Positions 39,182-47,521 of a stretch of 64,000 bases of DNA are shown here, in pieces. Numbering within the stretch: the first letter of the stretch is position 1; each line of letters opens with the position of its first letter. Position numbers and translations under genes: made by a program. The stretch is from Streptomyces sp. NBC_01451 (GTDB lineage Bacteria; Actinomycetota; Actinomycetes; Streptomycetales; Streptomycetaceae), in NCBI RefSeq assembly GCF_036227485.1, contig NZ_CP109479.1:1860001-1924000 (forward strand). Direction: 5' to 3'. A model generated the notes under the pieces. It was not told the origin of the DNA, searched no databases, and saw nothing but the letters and a program-made list of their open reading frames with translations.

Positions 39182-41827
39182 GTGGGGGGAAAAGTGGGGG
39201 GAAAACCGATCGAGTTGGCACCCATGCCGCCGACCGATCCGACCGAGCACACGACCAAGCACACGACCGAACACCCGGCCGGGCTCACGGCCGGCGCCGG
39301 GGGCGGCACCGAGCGGATCCTCGCCGAGGTGCTCGCGGGCGTCGTGAAGCGGGACCAGGTCCCGCTGGACAGCCACTTCTTCGACGATCTCGGCGCCAAC
39401 TCCCTGGTCATGGCGCACTTCTGCGCCCGGGTCAGGAAGCGGGACGACCTGCCGTCGGTGTCGATGAAGGACGTGTACGGCAATCCGACGATCCGGAGTC
39501 TGGCGGCGGCGCTCACCGACACCCCGGCCGAGGCACCCGCCGCACCGCCGGCCGAGGCCCCGGTGCCCGGCAGTACCTCGCGGTATGTCCTGTGCGGGGC
39601 GGCGCAGTTGCTGATCTTCGCCGCGTACTGCTTCCTCACCGGGCTCGTCACGGTCGAGGGCTACCAGTGGATCAACGCCGGTTCGGGGGCCGTCGACGTC
39701 TATCTGCGGTCGGTCGTGTTCGGCGGCGCCGCCTTCGCGGGGATGTGTGTGCTGCCGGTGGCCGCCAAGTGGGTGCTCGTCGGCCGGTGGCAGCGAGCCG
39801 AGTTCCCCGTCTGGGGGCTCGCCTATCTGCGCTTCTGGACGGTCAGGGCACTGCTCAACGCCAACCCGATGCGCCTGTTCACCGGGAACCCGCTGTACGT
39901 GCTCTACCTGCGGGCACTCGGCGCGCGGATCGGCAAGGGCGTCACCATCCTCTCGCCCGCCGTCCCGGTCTGCACCGACCTCCTCACGGTCGGCGCGGGC
40001 ACGATCATCCGCAAGGACTCCTACTTCCTCTGCTACCGGGTCGTCGCCGGACGCGTCCGGACCGGCCCGGTCACCCTCGGCAGGAACGTCCACGTCGGCG
40101 AGAAGACCGTCCTCGACATCGGTACGTCGATGGGTGACGGTTCCCAACTCGGCCACGCCTCGGCGCTGTTCGAGGGCCAGGCGGTGCCGGCGGGCCTGCG
40201 CTGGCACGGCTCACCCGCCCAGCCCACGGACGTGGACCACGTGCGGATCCCCGGGGCCCACTGCTCCACCGCACGCCGGGCCGCCTACGGACTCGCGAGT
40301 CTTCTCCAACTCCTGCTGATGTACGTGCCGTTGGCGGTCGGTGGCAGCTTTCTGCTGCTCGACCTGGCACCCCGGCTCGAAGTACTGATCGATCCGGACG
40401 TGGCCGACATGATCTCGGTCCGCTTCTACGCCGAGGCCGTGGGCATCTCCCTCGCGCTCTTCGCCGCCGCGATCGTCGCCGGAGCCGTGACCGTGACCCT
40501 GGTCCCCCGGCTGCTGAACCTGGTGATCAGGCCCGGCCAGGTCTATCCGCTGTACGGCCCGCACTACTCGGCGCAGCGGGCCGTCGCCCGTCTGACCAAC
40601 CTCAAGTTCTTCAAGTGGCTGTGCGGCGACAGCTCGTACATCGTCCACTATCTGCGGGCCATCGGATACGACCTCTCGCACGTCGAGCAGACCGGCTCCA
40701 ACTTCGGTACCGAGATGCAGCACGAGAACCCGTACCTGGTCTCCGTCGGCCGCGGCACGATGGTCGCCGACGGGCTGTCGGTCCTGAACACCGACTACTC
40801 CGGTACGTCCTTCCGCGTCTCGCGGACGTCGATCGGGGCGCACAGCTTCCTCGGCAACCACATCGCCTACCCCGCCGGGGGCCGCACCGGCGAGAACGTC
40901 CTGCTCGCGACCAAGGTCATGGTGCCGCTCGACGGTGAACTCCGGGAGAACGTCGGCCTGTTGGGATCACCTTCGTTCGAGATCCCACGGTCGGTGGAGC
41001 GCGACAGCAGCTTCGACCATCTGCGTGAGGGCGACGAGTTCCGGCGGCGTCTCGCCGCGAAGAACCGCTACAACCTGCGCACGATCGGCCTGTTCCTGTT
41101 CGTCCGCTGGCTGCACTCCTTCCTCCTGACGGTGCTCGGCTTCGCCGCCTTCGCCGTGTACGGCACGCACGGCATCGCCGCCGGCGCGCTGGTCGGCGCG
41201 TCCCTGGTCCTCGGGCTCGTGCTCACCGCCGGGTACTACGTGCTGGTCGAACGGCTCATCACCCGGTTCCGGCGCCTGGTACCGCGGCTGGTCTCCATCT
41301 ACGACCCGCACTTCTGGTGGCAGGAACGGCTGTGGAAGGTGCCGGTCGACTTTCTCGTCGTGTTCAACGGGACGCCGTTCAAGAACCTGCTGTGGCGGCT
41401 GCTGGGCGTCCGTGTCGGGCGCCGGGTCTTCGACGACGGCGCCGCCATCACCGAGCGCACGCTCACCACGATCGGCGACGACTGCACGCTCGGCGCGCAC
41501 AGCAAGATCCAGGCCCACTCGCAGGAGGACGGCACCTACAAGTCCGACCACATCGTCCTCGGCCGGGGCGTCACGCTCGGCACCGGCGCGCTCGTCCACT
41601 ACGGCGTGTCGATGGGCGACGGTTCCCAACTCGCCCCGGACTCCTTCCTGCTGAAGGGCGAGGAGGTGCCGTGCCTGGCCCGCTGGGGCGGCAACCCGGC
41701 GGTGGCCCTGCGCAGCGACCAGGTCCCACCGGCCGGACAGGTCGACCGGAACAGCCGGAGCGACCGGATCGCACACACCACAGACACCACAGACACCGCA
41801 CAGATCTCGACGGGGGCAGTCCGATGA
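39182..41827 (+). CDS. Carrier protein fused to Pls/PosA-type membrane synthetase domain
   Basis: 881 aa from GTG 39182 with AGGAG 6 nt upstream. Residues about 40-112 form a peptidyl carrier protein with the phosphopantetheine site S74 in DDLGANSLVM. The rest is a Pls/PosA-type C-terminal region: membrane pairs near 138-155, 180-200, 375-395, 415-440 and 640-690, alternating with three soluble domains carrying hexapeptide-repeat, acyltransferase-like sequence (GVTILSPAVPVCTDLLTVGAGTII, NVHVGEKTVLDIGTSMGDGSQLGHAS, IGDDCTLGAHSKIQAHSQEDG). This matches the part of epsilon-poly-lysine synthetase after its A-T module, which joins amino acids into isopeptide chains at the membrane. It overlaps the A-PCP gene by 4 bp. 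Confidence 0.85.
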   Translation: MGGKVGGKPIELAPMPPTDPTEHTTKHTTEHPAGLTAGAGGGTERILAEVLAGVVKRDQVPLDSHFFDDLGANSLVMAHFCARVRKRDDLPSVSMKDVYGNPTIRSLAAALTDTPAEAPAAPPAEAPVPGSTSRYVLCGAAQLLIFAAYCFLTGLVTVEGYQWINAGSGAVDVYLRSVVFGGAAFAGMCVLPVAAKWVLVGRWQRAEFPVWGLAYLRFWTVRALLNANPMRLFTGNPLYVLYLRALGARIGKGVTILSPAVPVCTDLLTVGAGTIIRKDSYFLCYRVVAGRVRTGPVTLGRNVHVGEKTVLDIGTSMGDGSQLGHASALFEGQAVPAGLRWHGSPAQPTDVDHVRIPGAHCSTARRAAYGLASLLQLLLMYVPLAVGGSFLLLDLAPRLEVLIDPDVADMISVRFYAEAVGISLALFAAAIVAGAVTVTLVPRLLNLVIRPGQVYPLYGPHYSAQRAVARLTNLKFFKWLCGDSSYIVHYLRAIGYDLSHVEQTGSNFGTEMQHENPYLVSVGRGTMVADGLSVLNTDYSGTSFRVSRTSIGAHSFLGNHIAYPAGGRTGENVLLATKVMVPLDGELRENVGLLGSPSFEIPRSVERDSSFDHLREGDEFRRRLAAKNRYNLRTIGLFLFVRWLHSFLLTVLGFAAFAVYGTHGIAAGALVGASLVLGLVLTAGYYVLVERLITRFRRLVPRLVSIYDPHFWWQERLWKVPVDFLVVFNGTPFKNLLWRLLGVRVGRRVFDDGAAITERTLTTIGDDCTLGAHSKIQAHSQEDGTYKSDHIVLGRGVTLGTGALVHYGVSMGDGSQLAPDSFLLKGEEVPCLARWGGNPAVALRSDQVPPAGQVDRNSRSDRIAHTTDTTDTAQISTGAVR
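39241..39276 (+). repeat. Tandem 12-bp repeat in synthetase N-terminus
   Basis: Three degenerate GACCRARCACAC units encode TEHTTKHTTEHP ahead of the carrier domain. A separate exact 12-bp duplication (GTGGGGGGAAAA twice) covers the start codon at 39182-39205. Confidence 0.75.
41775..41801 (+). repeat. Tandem 9-bp repeat, ACACCACAG unit
   Basis: Two exact units and one degenerate, encoding the HTTDTTDTA stretch near the end of the Pls-like protein. Confidence 0.75.
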
Positions 41828-44178
41828 ACACGATCCCACGCTGGATACCCGGCCCGGTGCCGGGCGAGAACCCGCGGCGCCCGCGCCACTCGGTGTACGC
41901 CGAGTACGAAGTCCCCTTGGACGCCAGTCTGTTGAGGTCGGCCTCGTTCGAGTCCGCGCTGCTCGCCGCGCACGCCAAGGTCCTTGCCGTGCTCTCCGGT
42001 GAACGGGAGGTCACCACCGGGTACGTGGCGGTGAAGGGCGGACGGCCCGTGCCCCGCCGGATGCTGGTCGGCCCCGGTTCCTGGCGGGAACTGCTGGCGA
42101 TGACGGACCTCGCCGACGAGGTGGGCGAGGCCGACGAGCCGCCGTACGAGACCGTGCTCGACCCGCACGGCGGCGAGCCGGCCGACGACGGCGCCGACAG
42201 CATCGTGCTGCACCTGAGCGTCGGCGGGCGCACCCTGCGCCTGCGCCACCGCACCGACGTCCTCGACACCGGCGCGGCTGCCCGGATCGCCGGCTACCAC
42301 CTGACCGCGCTCTCCCTGATGGCCGCCGACCCGGACGCCGACCACGAATCGCAGAGCCTGCTGTCGGGAGACGAACTCGCCTTCCAACTGGACGGGTTGG
42401 CGGGCCCGCACCGTGAACTCCCGGACCGCCGGGTGCACGAGCTGTTCGAGGAGCGGGTACGGCAGCACCCGGACGCGGTCGCGGCCGTGCAGGGCGGCAC
42501 GGAGTGGACCTACCGGGAGCTCAACTCCCGGGCGAACCAGCTCGGTCGGGCGCTGCTGGCCCGCGGCCTGGCCCCTGAGGGTGTCGTCGCCGTGGTCACC
42601 GAGCGCAACCTCGACTGGATGGCCGCCGTGCTCGGGGTGCTCAAGGCGGGCGGTGTCTATCTGCCGGTCGAGCCGCACTTCCCGGCCGGGCGCATCGCCG
42701 CCACCCTCAGCCGCGCCGAGTGCGCGTTCGTCGTCACGGAACACGGCAGCACCACCACGCTGGACGGGACGGGGACCGACGTACCACGGCTGTATGTCGA
42801 CGAGATCGGGGCGGAGGGGCACGCGGACCACGACCTGGGGGTGAGTGTCGGCGCGGACCGACTGGCCTACATCTACTTCACGTCCGGGTCGACCGGCGAG
42901 CCCAAGGGCGCGATGTGCGAGCACGCGGGCTTCGTCAACCACGTCCTCGCCAAGCTGGAGGATCTGGGCGTCGGCGAGGGCCAGGTGGTCGCGCAGACCG
43001 CTCCCCAGTGCTTCGACATCTCCCTGTGGCAGCTGGTGTCGGCGCTGCTCGTCGGCGGCCGGACCCTGCTGGTCGCGCAGGACGTGATCCTGGACGTGCC
43101 CCGGTTCGTGGACACGGTCGTGGACGGCGGGGTCAATGTGCTCCAGATCGTGCCGTCGTACCTCGAAGCCGTGCTGGCCGAGCTGGAGCAGCGGCCACGC
43201 GAACTCCCGGACCTGCACTGTGTGTCGGTCACCGGGGAGGCGGTGAAGCGGGAGCTGGTGCAGCGCTGGTTCGCCGCGCAGCCCGGCATCAAGGTCGCCA
43301 ACGCCTATGGCCTGACCGAGACTTCGGACGACACCAACCACGAGGTGATGGACCGGGTGCCGGACGGGCCCCGGGTGCCGCTCGGCCGGCCCGTGCGCAA
43401 CGTACGCGTGTACGTCGTCGACGAGCACCTCGCGCCCGTGCCGCTCGGGGCGCCCGGCGAGATCGTGTTCTCCGGGGTGTGTGTCGGGCGCGGGTACGTC
43501 AACGATCCCGAGCGCACGGCGGCGGCCTTCACGCTGGACCCGTACCGGCCCGGTGAGCGTCTCTACCGCAGTGGTGACCACGGGCGCTGGCTGCCCGACG
43601 GCAGGCTGGAGTTCCTCGGCCGCCGGGACACCCAGGTGAAGCTGCGCGGGTTCCGGATCGAGATCGGCGAGATCGAGAACGCGCTGCTGCGGGTGCCCGG
43701 GGTCCGGGACGGCGCCGTGGTGGTCGTGCGGGGCGCGCGGCTGGCGGCGTTCTGCACCGGCGCCGAACTCGTCGGCGTACAGGAGCGGTTGGCGCAGGCG
43801 CTGCCCGCGTACATGGTTCCGGCGGCCGTGCACTGGCGGGAGCGGCTGCCGCTCACCGCCAACGGCAAGACCGACCGCAGGACGCTCACCGCGCTCGCGG
43901 AGGAACTCGAATCCGCCGAGGACCGTGCCGTGGAGGGCGTCCGGGGGCCGGAGACCGCCGGTGAGCGGCGGCTGGCCGCCGCCTGGGCGGAGGTGCTCGG
44001 CGTCCCGGCGGACCGGATCGGCCGTCTGGACCACTTCTTCGACCGTGGCGGCACCTCGCTGTCCGCGGTCCGGCTCGCGATCGCCCTCAACCGGGCGATC
44101 ACCCTCAAGGACGTCATCCGCCACCCGGTCCTCGCGGACCTGGCCGAGCTGCTCGACGCACCGGCCGCCACCGCCTGA
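41824..44178 (+). CDS. NRPS adenylation-carrier protein with truncated condensation-like N-domain
   Basis: 784 aa from ATG 41824 (ATGA overlap). Residues 1-185 look like half of a condensation domain without HHxxxDG. The adenylation domain (about 200-665) has core motifs YIYFTSGSTGEPKG, FDISLWQL, NAYGLTET, YRSGDHGRW, GRRDTQVKLRGFRIE and the lysine of LPLTANGKTDRR. Aligned by eye with GrsA, the specificity residues are D398, I399, W402, Q, S, T, A494, D502, D503 plus Lys; two aspartates suit a substrate with a side-chain amine. A C-terminal carrier domain has S745 in DRGGTSLSAV. It presumably activates L-2,3-diaminopropionate made by the SbnA/SbnB pair. No thioesterase. Confidence 0.88.
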   Translation: MNTIPRWIPGPVPGENPRRPRHSVYAEYEVPLDASLLRSASFESALLAAHAKVLAVLSGEREVTTGYVAVKGGRPVPRRMLVGPGSWRELLAMTDLADEVGEADEPPYETVLDPHGGEPADDGADSIVLHLSVGGRTLRLRHRTDVLDTGAAARIAGYHLTALSLMAADPDADHESQSLLSGDELAFQLDGLAGPHRELPDRRVHELFEERVRQHPDAVAAVQGGTEWTYRELNSRANQLGRALLARGLAPEGVVAVVTERNLDWMAAVLGVLKAGGVYLPVEPHFPAGRIAATLSRAECAFVVTEHGSTTTLDGTGTDVPRLYVDEIGAEGHADHDLGVSVGADRLAYIYFTSGSTGEPKGAMCEHAGFVNHVLAKLEDLGVGEGQVVAQTAPQCFDISLWQLVSALLVGGRTLLVAQDVILDVPRFVDTVVDGGVNVLQIVPSYLEAVLAELEQRPRELPDLHCVSVTGEAVKRELVQRWFAAQPGIKVANAYGLTETSDDTNHEVMDRVPDGPRVPLGRPVRNVRVYVVDEHLAPVPLGAPGEIVFSGVCVGRGYVNDPERTAAAFTLDPYRPGERLYRSGDHGRWLPDGRLEFLGRRDTQVKLRGFRIEIGEIENALLRVPGVRDGAVVVVRGARLAAFCTGAELVGVQERLAQALPAYMVPAAVHWRERLPLTANGKTDRRTLTALAEELESAEDRAVEGVRGPETAGERRLAAAWAEVLGVPADRIGRLDHFFDRGGTSLSAVRLAIALNRAITLKDVIRHPVLADLAELLDAPAATA

Positions 44179-44212
44179 CGACGGCCGTCGCCGCACCGAA
44201 AGGAACGACACC

Positions 44213-45280
44213 ATGACACTCTCGTCCGCCTCATCGACGTCAACCCCACTGTCCCGGGCCGCACTTCCCGGCATCGAGCTGGTACCCGGCCGACCGCCGA
44301 CCCTGCGCACCCCGCCCGTCACCGACCCCGCGGAGTGGGCGGGCGCCCACCGGGACGCGCTGCGGGCGGCCGTCGCGGAGCACGGCTCGCTGCTGGTGCG
44401 CGGCCTCGGCCTGCACGAGCCGGTCGGCACCGGCGCCGTCCTGCGGCGGCTGGCCGACGGCCTGATGGGCGACCAGGAGGCCTTCGCGCCCCGGCGGCGG
44501 TACGCCGACGGCGTGTACTCGTCCTCCAAGTGGCCGCCGAACCAGCCGATGTGCATGCACCACGAGCTGAGCTACGCGCTGGACTTCCCCGGCCTGCTGA
44601 TGTTCGCGTGTCTGGAGGCGCCCGCCGAGGGCGGCGCCACCGGGGTGGCCGACTCGGCGGCCGTGCTCGACGCGCTGCCCACCGAACTCGTCCAGCGCTT
44701 CGAGCGGGAGGGCTGGTTGCTCACCCGGACGTTCAACGACGAGATAGGCGCGACGGTCGCCGAGGCCTTCGGCACCTCCGACCGGGCCTCGGTCGAGCGG
44801 TACTGCCGGGCCCACGCCATCGAGTTCGTCTGGGAGCTGGACGGCTCCCTGCGCACCCGCCAGCGCCGCGGTGCCGTGCTGCGCCACCCGGTCACCGGCC
44901 ACCGCTGCTGGTTCAACCAGATCGCGTTCCTCAACGAGTGGACGATGGACCCGGAGGTCCACGAGTACCTGGTCGACGTGTACGGCGCCGACGGTCTCCC
45001 CTTCAACACCCGCTACGGCAACGGCGATCCGATCGGCGAGGACGTCGTCCAGACCCTCAACGAGGTGTACGCGGCGCACACGGTGCGCGAGCCGTGGCGC
45101 GGCGGCGATCTGCTGCTCGTCGACAACATCCGTACGGCGCACAGCCGGGAGCCCTTCGAGGGGCCGCGCGAGGTCCTCGCCGCCCTCGCCGACCCGGTCC
45201 GCCGCACCGACTCCGCCGACTCCACCGGCTCCACCGGCTCCACCGGCTCCACCGGCTCCACCGAAGGGACAGCCTCATGA
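44213..45280 (+). CDS. Fe(II)/2-oxoglutarate dioxygenase (TauD/SyrP/clavaminate synthase-like)
   Basis: 355 aa from ATG 44213 (AAAGGAA upstream), 34 bp after the A-PCP gene. Jelly-roll dioxygenase with the facial triad H116-x-E118 (CMHHELSYALDFPG) and H310 (VDNIRTAHSREPF), then R near 320 (GPREVL) for 2-oxoglutarate. The His-x-Glu form is typical of clavaminate synthase-like enzymes; SyrP-type members beta-hydroxylate amino acids bound to carrier proteins. Inference: hydroxylation of diaminopropionate or of the growing chain. The C-terminal STGSTGSTG tail comes from a 9-bp tandem repeat. It overlaps the SbnB-like gene by 4 bp. Confidence 0.87.
   Translation: MTLSSASSTSTPLSRAALPGIELVPGRPPTLRTPPVTDPAEWAGAHRDALRAAVAEHGSLLVRGLGLHEPVGTGAVLRRLADGLMGDQEAFAPRRRYADGVYSSSKWPPNQPMCMHHELSYALDFPGLLMFACLEAPAEGGATGVADSAAVLDALPTELVQRFEREGWLLTRTFNDEIGATVAEAFGTSDRASVERYCRAHAIEFVWELDGSLRTRQRRGAVLRHPVTGHRCWFNQIAFLNEWTMDPEVHEYLVDVYGADGLPFNTRYGNGDPIGEDVVQTLNEVYAAHTVREPWRGGDLLLVDNIRTAHSREPFEGPREVLAALADPVRRTDSADSTGSTGSTGSTGSTEGTAS
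45211..45264 (+). repeat. Tandem 9-bp repeat, CTCCACCGG unit
   Basis: Six units (four exact, first and last degenerate) at the 3' end of the dioxygenase gene, encoding the Ser-Thr-Gly tail. Confidence 0.9.
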
Positions 45281-46314
45281 CCACGAACCCTGTCACCGTC
45301 CCGCCGTTCTCGGTCGTCTCCGGCGAGCAGGTCCAACAGGCCCTCCAGGGCCGGGAGCCGGACGTCGTCGGCCTGGTCGAGGCGGTGTACCGGCTGCACG
45401 GGGCCGGGGACTCGGTGAACCCGCCCTCGTACTTCCTGCGGTTCCCGGACCGGCCGTCGTCCCGGATCATCGCGCTGCCCGCGTCGATCGGCGGGGACGT
45501 GCGCGTGGACGGGCTGAAGTGGGTCTCCAGCTTCCCGGAGAACGTGGCGGCCGGGATTCCGCGGGCGTCGGCCGTGCTGATCCTCAACGACCACGACACG
45601 GGCTATCCGTTCGCCTGCCTGGAGAGCTCCATCATCAGCGCCTCCCGTACGGCCGCCTCGGCCGCGCTGGCCGCCGACCGGCTGAGCCGGGGACGCGCCA
45701 GGCCCACGCGGGTCGGCTTCGTCGGCACCGGGCTCATCGCCCGCTACATCCACACCTATCTGGCCGCCACCGGCTGGGAGTTCGACGAGACAGGCGTGTT
45801 CGACCTGTCCCCCGACAGCGCGGCCGGCTTCCGGGGCTACCTGGAGCGGTCCGACGGCGTCGGCAAGGTCACCATCCACCACAGCGCCGAACAGCTCGTG
45901 CGGGCGAGCGACTTGCTGGTGTTCGCCACCGTGGCGGCGAAGCCGCACATCCACGACGTGTCGTGGTTCGACCACCATCCGCTCGTCCTGCACGTCTCGT
46001 TGCGCGACCTCGCGCCCGAGATCCTGCTCGCCTCGGCGAACTTCGTCGACGACGTCGAGCACTGCCTGAAGGCGGAGACCTCCCCGCACCTGGCCGAACA
46101 GCTCACCGGCGGCCGGGAGTTCATCGACGGCACGCTGGACGACGTGCTCACCGGGCGCACGAGGGTGCCGGTGGACCGGACGGTGGTGTTCTCGCCCTTC
46201 GGCCTCGGAGTGCTCGACCTCGCCGTCGGCAGGTTCGTCCACGACGAGGTGGCCCGCCGAGGCGAACTGCGTGTCGTCGACGGCTTCTTCCACGAACTGC
46301 GCCGGCACGGCTGA
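45277..46314 (+). CDS. sbnB: SbnB-like N-(2-amino-2-carboxyethyl)-L-glutamate dehydrogenase
   Basis: 345 aa from ATG 45277. Ornithine cyclodeaminase-fold dehydrogenase: NPPSYFLRFPDRPSSRIIALPASIGGD, GLKWVSSFPENVAAGIPRASAVLILND, NAD-binding VGFVGTGLIARYIHTYL, and VFSPFGLGVLDLAVG. In staphyloferrin B biosynthesis SbnB oxidatively hydrolyses the SbnA product to L-2,3-diaminopropionate plus 2-oxoglutarate. The adjacent SbnA-like gene supports the same step here; 2-oxoglutarate is also the co-substrate of the neighbouring dioxygenase. Confidence 0.88.
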   Translation: MTTNPVTVPPFSVVSGEQVQQALQGREPDVVGLVEAVYRLHGAGDSVNPPSYFLRFPDRPSSRIIALPASIGGDVRVDGLKWVSSFPENVAAGIPRASAVLILNDHDTGYPFACLESSIISASRTAASAALAADRLSRGRARPTRVGFVGTGLIARYIHTYLAATGWEFDETGVFDLSPDSAAGFRGYLERSDGVGKVTIHHSAEQLVRASDLLVFATVAAKPHIHDVSWFDHHPLVLHVSLRDLAPEILLASANFVDDVEHCLKAETSPHLAEQLTGGREFIDGTLDDVLTGRTRVPVDRTVVFSPFGLGVLDLAVGRFVHDEVARRGELRVVDGFFHELRRHG

Positions 46315-46413
46315 CCCCCGTTCAGGGGGGTCGGTCGCAGCGCCCGGCCACCCGGGTGCCGTGCCACAGATCAGGCGGGCCGAGCACAGGCGCGCCACAC
46401 ACAGGGGGACAAC

Positions 46414-47421
46414 ATGCCAGTCATTTCGCAGCCGTCGGACTTCAACGAGGATGAGCTCTACGTCGACCTCCGGGCCACCGTGGGCCTCCCCCTCTTCCTG
46501 AAGTGCGAGGGCTTCAACTTCGCCGGTTCGATCAAGATGAAGGCCGCCTACGAGATGGTGACGGCCGCCGAACGGGACGGCAGGCTACGGCCGGGATCCG
46601 TGCTCGTGGAGTCCTCGTCGGGCAACCTGGGCGTCGCGCTCAGTGTGCTCGCGGCGGGCCGGGGCTACCGGTTCCTGTGCGTGACCGACTCGCGCTGCAA
46701 CGCGCAGGCGATCCGCACGATGGAGGCGCTGGGCAGCCGGGTGCACGTCATCGACCGGCCCGACCTGCACGGCGGTTTCCTGGGCGCCCGGATCGGGTAC
46801 GTCCGCGCGCTGTGCGCCTCCGACGAGCGGTATGTCTGGCTCAACCAGTACACCAACCAGGGGAATTGGCGGGCGCACTACCGTACGACGGCACCTGCCA
46901 TCGCCCGCCGGTTCCCGGGCCTCGACGTCCTGTTCGTCGGCGCCGGCACCACCGGCACGCTGATGGGCTGCGCGCGCTGGTTCTGGCAGTGGAACCGGCG
47001 GGTGCGGATCGTCGCCGTGGACGCCGTCGGCTCGGTCACCTTCGGCGGTCCGCCCGGACCCCGGATGATCCCGGGCCTGGGCACGAGCGTACGGCCGCCG
47101 CTGCTCGACGAGTCGTACCTCGACGAGGTGATCCACGTCGAGGAACCGGACGCGGTGCGCGTCTGCCGCCGGCTGGCCTCCCGGGGCTTCCTGTTCGGCG
47201 GGTCCACGGGCACGGTGATCAGCGGGGCGACCCAGTGGCTGGCGCGGCACGACGGCCGCGACCTCACGGCGGTGGCGATCGCGCCGGATCTCGGCGAGCG
47301 CTACCTCGACACCGTGTACCACCCCGGCTGGCTGGAGGCCCTCCAGGGCGAGCAGGCCGCCGGCCAGAACCTGGCGTCCCTGGCCTCCGACGAACTGGCG
47401 GCACTCTCCCGGCCGGCCTGA
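46414..47421 (+). CDS. sbnA: SbnA-like PLP enzyme for 2,3-diaminopropionate synthesis
   Basis: 335 aa from ATG 46414. Cysteine synthase-fold (PLP type II): GFNFAGSIKMKAAYEM with the probable Schiff-base lysine K41, phosphate-binding ESSSGNLGVALS, GAGTTGTLMGCARW, and LFGGSTGTVISG. SbnA joins O-phospho-L-serine and L-glutamate to N-(2-amino-2-carboxyethyl)-L-glutamate. The FAGSIKMKAA variant of the usual GSxKDR site is typical of SbnA-like enzymes rather than of CysK. Last gene of the cluster. Confidence 0.88.
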   Translation: MPVISQPSDFNEDELYVDLRATVGLPLFLKCEGFNFAGSIKMKAAYEMVTAAERDGRLRPGSVLVESSSGNLGVALSVLAAGRGYRFLCVTDSRCNAQAIRTMEALGSRVHVIDRPDLHGGFLGARIGYVRALCASDERYVWLNQYTNQGNWRAHYRTTAPAIARRFPGLDVLFVGAGTTGTLMGCARWFWQWNRRVRIVAVDAVGSVTFGGPPGPRMIPGLGTSVRPPLLDESYLDEVIHVEEPDAVRVCRRLASRGFLFGGSTGTVISGATQWLARHDGRDLTAVAIAPDLGERYLDTVYHPGWLEALQGEQAAGQNLASLASDELAALSRPA

Positions 47422-47509
47422 CCGGCGGCCACGTCACGGGGTGCCGCGCGGCGGCGGCCGTGTTCGTCCGCGGCTTCCGGCAGCAGGGGTGACCGGCGCC
47501 TGCAGGCGG

Positions 47510-47515
47510 TAGGTT
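47510..47515 (+). promoter_or_regulatory. -10 box of leaderless promoter (acyl-CoA dehydrogenase)
   Basis: TAGGTT, 6 nt, then ATG 47522. It shows that the gene has its own promoter and is not part of the NRPS-like operon. Confidence 0.55.
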
Positions 47516-47521
47516 CCCTCT

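Noticed and set aside
38000..47500. Siderophore (staphyloferrin B-like) pathway suggested by SbnA and SbnB
   Set aside because: No IucA/IucC-type NIS synthetase, citrate synthase, siderophore receptor or exporter is present, and no iron-box-like sequence was seen. The Pls-type synthetase points to a poly-amino-acid instead.
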